Shown: in pieces, positions 52,297-60,407 of the stretch
Layout of the letters: every line of letters begins with the position of its first letter
Numbering within the stretch: position 1 is the first letter of the stretch
Assembly (NCBI GenBank): GCA_964647785.1
Contig: CAZYJD010000001.1
Location: 65,065 to 129,064 of the forward strand
From: CAZYJD01 sp964647785
Lineage (GTDB): Bacteria > Bacteroidota > Bacteroidia > NS11-12g > UBA9320
Length of the DNA: 64,000 nt
Direction of reading: 5' to 3'
Translations under genes and position numbers: made by a program
The notes under the pieces: generated by a model
What the model saw: the letters and a program-made list of their open reading frames with translations, nothing else
Database searches by the model: none
What the model was told of the DNA's origin: nothing

Positions 52297-53523
52297 ATGA
52301 AACCTCTTAAAGGAGTATTTGGTCTTTTGATATGTTGGTGTTTGTTTGCCTGCCAGCAACAAAGCTCTCCCGAACACACCACAAGCAGTTTGTGGCTCTG
52401 CGAAATGCAATTGAACGACAGCACCCTCCTTCCAGTCCAAATGGAGCTGCATCTGGGAAATGAAAAAGACACCGCATGGTATATCAACGGCAAAGAACGA
52501 ATAGCATCCCTTCCTTCTCACAGGTCTGGAGACACCCTTTTTCTTGAACACAGTGTGTTTCATACGTCTGTAGTGATTTGGCCGGATGAAAACGGTTGGA
52601 AGGGGTATTTTGAAGACCACCAGCGACAGCCACTGTACCGCATCCCACTGAAACTATCGCCTTACAATGGGCAAAGAATGCCTATTTCACACACCGATAA
52701 TTATGCGAGTGGAATGTGGAATGTGCTATTTTTCGGGGATGAGAGCACCCCATATCCCGCAACAGGTGTTTTTAGTCAAGCAGACGGCGCCTTGCATGGA
52801 TCCTTTCTAACTGAAACAGGAGATTACCGTTTTCTCAGCGGGGCACAGTCGGGCAACCGTCTCCTTTTGTCTGGTTTTGATGGTTTACACGCATTTTTTG
52901 TTGACGCAAGGATTGAAGACGATAGCATCAAAGGAGCGTTTTGGTCGGGCAGTCATTTCTATCGAAAGTTTGAAGGCGTGCGTACCGATCAATCATTCTT
53001 ATCAAATCCCTATCAACTCACTGAAATCAAAAAAGAAGTGGAACCTCTGGCGGGATTTGTTTATCAAACCCCCAATGACAGCCTATTGTTTGAGCATTTG
53101 ATTGAAAGAGGTCCGGCAGTTATCCAAATCATGGGAACATGGTGTCCAAACTGCATGGACGAATCCATTTACCTCAATAATATTTTTGAGAAATATGGTT
53201 CAAGAGGGTTGAAAATTATTGGCGTTGCCTTTGAAAAAGGACAAGACCGCCATGAAATGTTTGAAAAGGTGAACAAAATGAAAAAAGCGCTCAAGATGAA
53301 CTATCCCATACTACTGGGTGGCGCACCGAAGAAAGAGGTTGTTTTGGCTCACTTTCCCCTGCTAACCAATCTAAAATCCTATCCCACCACGATATACTTC
53401 AACCGCTCTATGGAACCCGTAAAAATCTACACCGGATTTAGCGGGCCGGGAACGGGCACATTTTTTGAAGAATATGCAAAAGAAAACGAACGTTTAATAG
53501 AAGAGTTACTTTCACAACCTTGA
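52297..53523 (+). CDS. TlpA-like thioredoxin lipoprotein with N-terminal beta domain
   Basis: A 408-aa lipoprotein: MKPLKGVFGLLICWCLFAC with lipid Cys at 19. A beta-rich domain (about 30-235), DUF4369-like in appearance but not firmly assigned, precedes a C-terminal thioredoxin domain (about 245-405) with MGTWCPNCMDESIYL and YPTTIYFNRS. It is probably a periplasmic thiol-disulfide protein. The stop overlaps the TTG start of the following TPR gene. Confidence 0.83.
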   Translation: MKPLKGVFGLLICWCLFACQQQSSPEHTTSSLWLCEMQLNDSTLLPVQMELHLGNEKDTAWYINGKERIASLPSHRSGDTLFLEHSVFHTSVVIWPDENGWKGYFEDHQRQPLYRIPLKLSPYNGQRMPISHTDNYASGMWNVLFFGDESTPYPATGVFSQADGALHGSFLTETGDYRFLSGAQSGNRLLLSGFDGLHAFFVDARIEDDSIKGAFWSGSHFYRKFEGVRTDQSFLSNPYQLTEIKKEVEPLAGFVYQTPNDSLLFEHLIERGPAVIQIMGTWCPNCMDESIYLNNIFEKYGSRGLKIIGVAFEKGQDRHEMFEKVNKMKKALKMNYPILLGGAPKKEVVLAHFPLLTNLKSYPTTIYFNRSMEPVKIYTGFSGPGTGTFFEEYAKENERLIEELLSQP

Positions 53524-55364
53524 TAAAGTCTATCACTCATATCCTTCGAAACGGCGCCGCGTTGCTTCTCTTGACTGTTGCACTTGGCAGCGATGTGTTT
53601 TCTCAAAACACCGATGAAGAACTGGCTGCCCAATATTATTTGAACGGAGAGTTCGATAAAGCCGGTGATTTGTACAAGAAGCTTTTCAAATCAAATGAGA
53701 GCTCTGTTTATTACTACGATTATTACCTCGAATGTCTCATTAAAACGCAATCATTCAACGATGCAGAGAAGCTGATTAAACGTCTGGTTAAGAAGCAGTC
53801 TGATAACTTTTACTTCCTGGTTGATGAGGTTTATTTGCAAGATCTGCAACAAAAAGAAGGTCAGGAAAACGCCTATGAGGCCGTTCTCAACCAAATAACA
53901 CCGGAATCTCAGCAAGTAGAACAGGCTGCAAACGCTTTTTTGAAAAGAGGGCTTAACAAATATGCCATAGCGGCTTATGAGTTGGGAAACAACGCCAACA
54001 AGGCAAGCCTTCCCTTCACCGAAAAACTGCTGCCTCTATATTCCTCTGAAGAAAACTATCAGGCCTTAATTTCTTTGGGTCTTGAATGCCTTTTGAACTC
54101 GCCCCAATTGTATGAACAGGTTCAAAAGTATTTCTCGCGTTTAATTGAATTCCAAAAAGAAACCGCGTTTCTCCAAGAAAAAATCCTGCTCTTTCAGCAG
54201 AAGCACCCGGAAATGATTCTTTACACGGACTTAAGCATCTGGATGTTCGTGCAACAAAAGCTTTACAAAGCGGCTTACCGCCAAGCTGCCGCCGCAGATA
54301 AGAGAGAGTCGGGGCGAGGTGAACGTTTGTTTTCTCTGGCCAATGAATGCATGGAGCAAAAAGATTTTCAAACTGCTGCCCAATGCTACCAATACATCAT
54401 TGATCAAGGCGAAGAGCACATCAACTACATGAGGGCACGCAACGGCCTGTTGGATTGCAGGTATAAAAATATCACAGAAAAGCCTGATTACAGCTCACAA
54501 GAGCTGCAAGAACTGGTAACGGACTATCTGGCCTTTTTAAATCAATATGGAAGAAATTGGAACAGCTCAAACGCAATGAGACGGTTGGCAGAAGCCTATC
54601 TCTTCCACACCCATGAAACGCAAAAAAGCATTGTCATACTTGAAGAGTTGGTTGATATGAAAGGGGTTCATCCATCGTTTTCTGCAGATTGCAAATTGCT
54701 GCTGGGTGATGCCTATTTGATCGAAGGAAACATCTGGGATGCACAACTGCTTTATGCGCAAGTGGATAAAGATTATAAGGAAGATTGGTTGGGGCAGGAG
54801 GCAAAATTCAGAATGGCCCGATTGAGTTATTTCAATGGTGATTTTGAATGGGCACGAGACCAATTAGAGGTGCTAAAAACAGCTACATCACAATTGATTG
54901 CCAACAATGCATTGGAGCTTTCGCTGCTGATACAAGATAATACCGGCCTCGATAGCACCGATGATGCCATGCTCGAATACGCAAAAGCCGAATTGCTGTT
55001 TTTTAGGAATAAGAATGACGCTTGTATGCAACTGCTGACTGAACTTCCATTCAAGTTTCCCGGACACTCACTGGAAGATGAAATTGCCTTTTTAAAGGGA
55101 AAATTAAAAGAACGATCTAAGGCTTATGCTGAAGCTGTGAAGTATTATGAAAGCATCGTGAAAAACCACAGCGGCGACATTCTGGCTGACAATGCCCTCT
55201 ACCGCCTCGCCTATTTATATGAATATGTTTTTCAGGACTATGAAAAAGCCGTGAGCTATTACGAGAAAATTATTTTCGACTATAACAGCAGCTTATTTGT
55301 TATTGAATCTCGAAAAAAATATAACGCCCTAAAAGAACGCCTTCAGACTGAGCAAAAACTATGA
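53520..55364 (+). CDS. Exported TPR-repeat protein
   Basis: A 614-aa protein with signal peptide MIKSITHILRNGAALLLLTVALGSDVFSQ, then tetratricopeptide-like helical repeats throughout. Examples are AAQYYLNGEFDKAGDLYKKLFK and, near the end, YEKAVSYYEKIIFDYNSSLF, which is followed by an ESRKKYNALK tail. The C-terminal part resembles YbgF/BamD-type repeats. It has a TTG start in a 4-bp overlap with the TlpA gene, so the two are coupled. It is convergent with xerD (6-bp overlap). Likely a scaffold in envelope assembly. Confidence 0.82.
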   Translation: MIKSITHILRNGAALLLLTVALGSDVFSQNTDEELAAQYYLNGEFDKAGDLYKKLFKSNESSVYYYDYYLECLIKTQSFNDAEKLIKRLVKKQSDNFYFLVDEVYLQDLQQKEGQENAYEAVLNQITPESQQVEQAANAFLKRGLNKYAIAAYELGNNANKASLPFTEKLLPLYSSEENYQALISLGLECLLNSPQLYEQVQKYFSRLIEFQKETAFLQEKILLFQQKHPEMILYTDLSIWMFVQQKLYKAAYRQAAAADKRESGRGERLFSLANECMEQKDFQTAAQCYQYIIDQGEEHINYMRARNGLLDCRYKNITEKPDYSSQELQELVTDYLAFLNQYGRNWNSSNAMRRLAEAYLFHTHETQKSIVILEELVDMKGVHPSFSADCKLLLGDAYLIEGNIWDAQLLYAQVDKDYKEDWLGQEAKFRMARLSYFNGDFEWARDQLEVLKTATSQLIANNALELSLLIQDNTGLDSTDDAMLEYAKAELLFFRNKNDACMQLLTELPFKFPGHSLEDEIAFLKGKLKERSKAYAEAVKYYESIVKNHSGDILADNALYRLAYLYEYVFQDYEKAVSYYEKIIFDYNSSLFVIESRKKYNALKERLQTEQKL

Positions 55365-56258
55365 GGATCCAGGGTGAAATTTTTCAATTACCTTTTTAAG
55401 GTGTTCGCGATCAAGGTGGGTGTAAATTTCGGTGGTTGTAATGGATGCATGACCGAGCATTTGCTGAACAGCCCTTAAATCGGCCCCGTTTTTCACCATG
55501 TGTGTAGCAAAACTATGCCGAAAGGTGTGAGGACTTACCTCTTTATCTATGCCGCCCAGTTCTGCGGTCTGCTTCACGAGCTTAAACACACTGATGCGGC
55601 TAATTTGTTTTCCTCGTAAATTTAAAAACACAAAGCCCTCATGAGCTCTGGCAATGGGTTGGTGCGCACGCACAAGAGCGATATATCGCTGGAGCTGACT
55701 GCTTGCTGCCCCGCCCACCGGAACAAGCCTTTCCTTGTTTCCCTTGCCTTTTACCTTTAACATATGGTCATCGAGAAAAACATCATTCAACTTGAGCCCA
55801 ATCAACTCAGAAACCCTCAAACCGGAACTGTATAAAAGCTCCAACATTGCCTTGTCCCTTTCGCCTCCGGGCCGACTTAAATCAATGCTATCGATCATCT
55901 TTTGGATCTCTTCTATCTCGAGATATACCGGGAGTTTGCGCTTGATTTTGGGGGCTTTCCAATTGGAGGCGTGGCTTTGGCTGATGTAACCGCTTCGCAG
56001 CAGAAAACCCAAAAACGTTTTCACCCCACTCATTACCCTTGCCTGACTGGATGCTGCATAGTGCTTTTTTTCAGATAAGTAGAAGGCGAAAGACTCCAGG
56101 TCAACCAAATTCAACGCAGAGTAATCAAAAATGCCCTGTTCTTTTAGAAAGCTCAGAAATAATCTAAGATCGCGCTCATAGGCTTGGATGCTATTCGCCG
56201 AAAGTCGCTTCTCTATTCTCAAAAATTGTAAAAACTCCTCCCGATGCTCAGCAAACAT
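55359..56258 (-). CDS. xerD: Tyrosine recombinase XerD
   Basis: Resolves chromosome dimers at dif during division. At 299 aa it matches XerD length. The N-terminal SAM-like domain runs FLQFLRIEKRLSANSIQAYERDL. The catalytic set is complete: Arg in SSGLRVSEL, Lys in GKGNKERLVP, HTFRH, LGHASITTT and Tyr in EIYTHLD. No mobile-element context is present, so a housekeeping Xer protein is preferred over an integrase. The Omp28 gene ends 12 bp upstream. Confidence 0.94.
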   Translation of the reverse strand: MFAEHREEFLQFLRIEKRLSANSIQAYERDLRLFLSFLKEQGIFDYSALNLVDLESFAFYLSEKKHYAASSQARVMSGVKTFLGFLLRSGYISQSHASNWKAPKIKRKLPVYLEIEEIQKMIDSIDLSRPGGERDKAMLELLYSSGLRVSELIGLKLNDVFLDDHMLKVKGKGNKERLVPVGGAASSQLQRYIALVRAHQPIARAHEGFVFLNLRGKQISRISVFKLVKQTAELGGIDKEVSPHTFRHSFATHMVKNGADLRAVQQMLGHASITTTEIYTHLDREHLKKVIEKFHPGSS

Positions 56259-56270
56259 GTGGGTGAATTC

Positions 56271-57149
56271 TCAAAAATCAAGTTTGGTTACCTGAACAAC
56301 CTCTTTCCCAATGGCATCATTGTGATGAAGAATGATCAGCAGGCTGCAGTTTTGTGGAACCCACTTATCGTTGAGTGAAACTTCAAAATCTTTTTCATAC
56401 ACACGCCCTCGTTCCAGGGCTTGCGACAAAACAATTCCATTGTATGGGGTAAGCGTCCCCCTCAGAACATAACTGTGCTTGTAATTTTCATCGTATCCGG
56501 TTGGGGTGCTTTGTTTGCTTTTGATGTCTGATTCCAGAATCATAATGGTCATAGACAGGGGGCGGTTAATAACCTCTACGGCAGTTGTTTTGGTTTTAAC
56601 AATGGCTTTTGATGCCGTATCACCCTTGATCAGATCACATTCCAAGGCAATTGGGCTGAATTCAGCCATTTCATCTACACAATACTTCTCCCAACTTGTA
56701 TGGGCCATCGTTATGCGGTCTTCTCCCTCAAATTTTTGTCGGTTAACCGCTCCGGCAGGCAAACCAGTTGGGGTGCCGAGGATGTTTTGCATGATGTATT
56801 CTGCCTCTTCTGTAGACAAGGTGTCATAACCCGTGTGTGGAGTGGTGTATTGCCTTAAAGTGAGAGGGTGTAAGGTTGCCAAAAACACCTGGTTCTCATA
56901 TTTGCTCAACAACTGCTTTGCCGTTTCGCTGGCAGAAGGGCAATTCACACAACGCACCCCTGAAATATCTTCAATGAGCACGTTTTTGTATTCCTTGGCG
57001 GGGATGCCACCAGTCACATAAGTCGTATCGCGCAGAACGATGGGTCCTTCTGAAAAATCAATAAAAGGTGGTATTTCTTTGCAACCAAAGCTCAGTAAGG
57101 CCGCCAGGATCACTGAAAATTGCCAAATGGGTCTGCTAGAAAACTTCAT
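56271..57149 (-). CDS. Omp28-related outer-membrane lipoprotein
   Basis: A 292-aa lipoprotein: signal MKFSSRPIWQFSVILAALLSFGC with lipid Cys at 23, then a thioredoxin-like domain carrying IEDISGVRCVNCPSA (CxxC) and LGTPTGLPAGAVNR. A beta-rich C-terminal domain follows with DEVSLNDKW-like strands. It belongs to the Omp28 family of Bacteroidota surface lipoproteins, whose function is unclear. ATG 57149 gives a normal lipoprotein signal; the longer ORF adds ten residues. A TATCTTCG element lies 5 bp upstream. Confidence 0.86.
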   Translation of the reverse strand: MKFSSRPIWQFSVILAALLSFGCKEIPPFIDFSEGPIVLRDTTYVTGGIPAKEYKNVLIEDISGVRCVNCPSASETAKQLLSKYENQVFLATLHPLTLRQYTTPHTGYDTLSTEEAEYIMQNILGTPTGLPAGAVNRQKFEGEDRITMAHTSWEKYCVDEMAEFSPIALECDLIKGDTASKAIVKTKTTAVEVINRPLSMTIMILESDIKSKQSTPTGYDENYKHSYVLRGTLTPYNGIVLSQALERGRVYEKDFEVSLNDKWVPQNCSLLIILHHNDAIGKEVVQVTKLDF

Positions 57150-57154
57150 AAAAT

Positions 57155-57162
57155 CGAAGATA
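57155..57162 (-). promoter_or_regulatory. -7 promoter element of the Omp28 gene
   Basis: TATCTTCG on the minus strand ends 5 bases before the ATG at 57149 and is the same octamer as at the MarR gene. A TTG stands 14 bp upstream, closer than the usual spacing. Confidence 0.35.
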
Positions 57163-57212
57163 AATAAATGTTTAGCCAAAGTGTGCTGGTTTAATAGAAT
57201 ACGACAAGCTTT

Positions 57213-58127
57213 TTACCTGAGCCGTTTCAATTGCTGAAGTTCTTTTTCTTTCAGAAAGCGCCATTCCCCCCGCTTTAAACCTCTCTTATCTAAACCGGCA
57301 AAAAGCACGCGATCCAATCGCTCTACCCTGTATTGTAAATGTTCAAACATGCGGTGAATGATGCGGTTTCTGCCGCTGTGGATTCTAATGCCAATCTTCC
57401 GGTGGTCTGACGGTTCTGTGTAACTGATTTCATCTGCCACCATTTTGCCATCTTCCAGCTCTACACCATCCAGCAGGTGCTGTAAGTCTTCCGGAGCAAG
57501 TGGCTTATCGAGTTGTGCGGCATAAATTTTAGGCAAACTACTCGAAGGGTGCGTTAACTTTTGACTTAACTCTCCATCATTCGTAAGTAACAGCACGCCG
57601 GTGGTATTTCGATCCAAGCGGCCCACTGAAAAGACCCGCTCTTCCACTTCTCCTGAAATAATGTCTAAAACCGTGTTTCGGCCTTCCGGATCATCTGCGG
57701 TACAAATGCAATCTTTGGGTTTATTCATGAGTATATAAACCGGCGGGTTGGGGTTGAGCTTTTTACCCATATATTTCACATGATCACTCGACGAAACCCT
57801 TGTTCCTAATTCGGTGACCACTTTTCCGTTTACAATGATTTTTCCGGCCGCTATGAGTTGGTCTGCATCTCTTCGGCTACAAACGCCTGAGCGTGAAATG
57901 TATTGGTTCAAGCGCATTGATTCAAGACCTTTGTCTTGTGGTTCTTCCTTTTTAACCCTTTGAGCCTTCTTGTAATCTGTGCGTTTCTTCGATTTAAAAG
58001 GACCTGGTTTCGAGGACGTTTTTCTTGGCGGCGGAGAGCTTTTCTTCTTTACAACATTGCTAGAAGGAACGTGTTCTCCCTCTCCTGCTTCGTAAAACTT
58101 TTTACTCGGTTTTTTTCGTCCCTTCAT
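57213..58127 (-). CDS. RluB/RsuA-type rRNA pseudouridine synthase
   Basis: A 304-aa enzyme isomerising a uridine in rRNA, probably 23S. A basic, Lys/Pro-rich N-terminal extension (about 1-70) precedes an S4 RNA-binding domain (about 70-125, MRLNQYISRSGVCSRRDAD) and the catalytic domain with Asp in VGRLDRNTTGVLLLTNDG. The C-terminal sequence is GRNRIIHRMFEHLQYRV. The extension is common in Bacteroidota members and may bind RNA. It is probably RluB-like; the exact target base cannot be assigned. Confidence 0.88.
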   Translation of the reverse strand: MKGRKKPSKKFYEAGEGEHVPSSNVVKKKSSPPPRKTSSKPGPFKSKKRTDYKKAQRVKKEEPQDKGLESMRLNQYISRSGVCSRRDADQLIAAGKIIVNGKVVTELGTRVSSSDHVKYMGKKLNPNPPVYILMNKPKDCICTADDPEGRNTVLDIISGEVEERVFSVGRLDRNTTGVLLLTNDGELSQKLTHPSSSLPKIYAAQLDKPLAPEDLQHLLDGVELEDGKMVADEISYTEPSDHRKIGIRIHSGRNRIIHRMFEHLQYRVERLDRVLFAGLDKRGLKRGEWRFLKEKELQQLKRLR

Positions 58128-58134
58128 AATGCAA

Positions 58135-58142
58135 CAAAACTA
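58135..58142 (-). promoter_or_regulatory. -7 promoter element of the pseudouridine synthase gene
   Basis: TAGTTTTG on the minus strand matches TAnnTTTG and ends 7 bases before the ATG at 58127. Confidence 0.4.
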
Positions 58143-58209
58143 ACATCAGGGTCAGAATATTTTTATAGAAAGATATTTATGCCCGATAAGTATGTAAAAG
58201 ATGTGATTT

Positions 58210-59970
58210 TTGCGTTATTTATTTATCGTGTATTCAGCTCGCAGCACATATATACTCGTTACCTTCTTGGTACTTCAATCAACATTCTCCTTTGCCCTAC
58301 AGGGGCCGGCTGTGATTGAACGGGTTTGCCTGAATAACAACGACACCATTGCCACCATCAGCTGGCGTATGCCCAACGACCTTTGCAACTCCTATCAAAG
58401 AACTGATATTTACGGCAGACGGCAAAACGATCCTTTTCAATTGTTGTACAGCAATACAGATGCAACACAGGCAAAGGCTGCAATTAAATTGCCAAGTCTG
58501 GAACAAAGTTGGATGTTTTTTATTGTGCTTCACTCGGCATGCAATGGTCTGGACAGTTTCATTTCTGACACCATTGGTCTCGACTTGTTTAAGCCCCCTT
58601 TGAACGAGCTAGATTCTGTGAGCGTGGACTTTAGCTCTCAAAAGATTATCGCCGGATGGCAGGTCAATACCGCTACGGATATAAAAGGCTATCGTTTGTA
58701 CACCTTTTCCAATGCGGTAAATGATTCTGCCGGTGATACACCGTCAACATTTTATCAGTTTAATGACATCCCAACAACCAGCGCACCGCAAATCACTTTG
58801 GCCGCATACGATAGTTGCAACCTTTATTCGGCAATTTCAGCTCCACATCGCATCATGCGATTGGCGCTGTCCCCCAAGGGTGATTGCAGCGATAGTATCG
58901 ATCTTTCATGGACGACCTATCAGGGATGGGGTGGGATAGACCGTTATGAAATTCATATCAGTCGCAATGCCGCAGCCTATGCATTGCTCCAACAAACCAC
59001 CAACAATGTATTTACCGATGCAGGTATTCAGTACGGAGATTCCATTTGTTATTTTATTCGAGCATGGCACGAAAATCTACCGATTAGCAGTTCGAGCAGC
59101 ATCAGTTGCTACAAACGATTCGCCCCGCAGCAAGACCCGAATTATAGAATTCTAAACTGGTCTGCACACGAAAATGGAGAAGAAATGGTGCTGGTTCGTC
59201 AGAAGTCGGTTGTTAGCGACATATATAAAGAAGAACTTCAAATAAAAGATGGCAATAACACTTCAATTAAATTAGTTACGTTCAACGAAAACACCTTGGA
59301 TACGCTTTTTATAGCAGAAAAAACCATCCCCATTTCGCCGGCTTCACCCATTGAAATAGCGCTTCGTTCCTTTGATAAGTGCAACCAACCACTCCAGTTA
59401 ACCGACACATTTCGCAACGTGGTGCTTGTTCACGAAAACAACGCCAGTTTTTATTGGAACCTTTTACAAGGGTGGCCGGTTTATGAAGAGCAATTGTTCC
59501 TGTTTAGCATCGATCGTTTCACGTGGAACACTGAATCATCTTTGACGGTTCAAGACCAAAGCCACAAGATGCTCAACCCCGAGATGGACGAACGACGTTG
59601 CTACCGTGTGCTAGCAACCAAAGAAGAGTTCTCAACCCCCCCCTACATCAATGCTAGCTCAATCCAATTGCACAACTTATCCAATATCATATGCCTGTCA
59701 GGCACGTTTCAATACTATCTGCCAAATGCAATCAGTCCAGGAGGCGTTAATCAAAGCTTCTATATTCCGGGAACAGGCATCAACCGTGAAAAAAGCGAAT
59801 TGATTGTTTTCAATCGCTGGGGAGAACTGGTTTATCAAGGAAACCTACTTTATGGTTGGAAACCCAATGACGTTCAGAGCAAGTTTGGCAGTTTTTTCTT
59901 TCAACTTAAAGTGGTCGGTTATGAGGGAGAGGTAGACTACGCTTCCGGGCCCATCTATATTTTGCCATGA
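58210..59970 (+). CDS. Secreted protein with T9SS type B (gliding-associated) C-terminal domain
   Basis: A 586-aa exported protein. A signal peptide (about 1-30, ILVTFLVLQSTFSFA) is followed by three to four fibronectin III-like modules, seen in SYQRTDIYGRRQ, KGYRLYTFSNAV and DRYEIHISRNAAAY. The C-terminal domain (about 505-586) reads YLPNAISPGGVNQSFYIPG, LIVFNRWGELVYQG and GSFFFQLKV, the type B sorting signature. The start is TTG 58210 or GTG 58228. It is probably a surface adhesin. The stop overlaps the ybeY start (ATGA), an unusual pairing with a housekeeping gene. Confidence 0.86.
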   Translation: MRYLFIVYSARSTYILVTFLVLQSTFSFALQGPAVIERVCLNNNDTIATISWRMPNDLCNSYQRTDIYGRRQNDPFQLLYSNTDATQAKAAIKLPSLEQSWMFFIVLHSACNGLDSFISDTIGLDLFKPPLNELDSVSVDFSSQKIIAGWQVNTATDIKGYRLYTFSNAVNDSAGDTPSTFYQFNDIPTTSAPQITLAAYDSCNLYSAISAPHRIMRLALSPKGDCSDSIDLSWTTYQGWGGIDRYEIHISRNAAAYALLQQTTNNVFTDAGIQYGDSICYFIRAWHENLPISSSSSISCYKRFAPQQDPNYRILNWSAHENGEEMVLVRQKSVVSDIYKEELQIKDGNNTSIKLVTFNENTLDTLFIAEKTIPISPASPIEIALRSFDKCNQPLQLTDTFRNVVLVHENNASFYWNLLQGWPVYEEQLFLFSIDRFTWNTESSLTVQDQSHKMLNPEMDERRCYRVLATKEEFSTPPYINASSIQLHNLSNIICLSGTFQYYLPNAISPGGVNQSFYIPGTGINREKSELIVFNRWGELVYQGNLLYGWKPNDVQSKFGSFFFQLKVVGYEGEVDYASGPIYILP

Positions 59971-60407
59971 TAGAGACACACAACCCACTAAAACTAGAAA
60001 CCCCTATCAGCGACGATCGCCTTCATAGCTGGATTCAGCGGTGCGCGCCCAAGGGAACAACCATTCATCACATCCAAATCATTCTGCTCGATGATGAAGG
60101 CCTGCTAGACATGAACAAATCACACCTACAACACGACTATTATACAGATATTTTAACCTTCGACTACTCCGAAGCCCCTGACGAAATCGATTGCGAATTG
60201 TATATCAGCCTCGATCGAGTTAAAGATAATGCCCATCAGTTAGGTGAGACCTTTAAAAGAGAATATCTTCGCGTTATTGCTCACGGTATGCTACATCTCC
60301 TGGGTTTTAATGACAAATCAGATAAAGAACAAGCGCTAATGAGAGCCGAAGAAGATCGATGGATTGATCGCTATGCCTCATCAGATGTTTCACGTGAAAC
60401 GCCATGA
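59967..60407 (+). CDS. ybeY: Endoribonuclease YbeY (rRNA maturation factor)
   Basis: Metal-dependent RNase involved in 16S rRNA 3' processing and ribosome quality control. The 146-aa protein shows YYTDILTFDYSE, YISLDRVKDNA and the metal motif HGMLHLLGFND. The third ligand, His in E. coli, is Asp here. It overlaps both the upstream T9SS gene and downstream mnmG by 4 bp. Confidence 0.94.
   Translation: MIETHNPLKLETPISDDRLHSWIQRCAPKGTTIHHIQIILLDDEGLLDMNKSHLQHDYYTDILTFDYSEAPDEIDCELYISLDRVKDNAHQLGETFKREYLRVIAHGMLHLLGFNDKSDKEQALMRAEEDRWIDRYASSDVSRETP

Noticed and set aside
55359..56258. Phage or mobile-element integrase
   Set aside because: Length, complete XerD motif set and absence of att-like repeats or cargo genes point to the chromosomal dimer-resolution enzyme.
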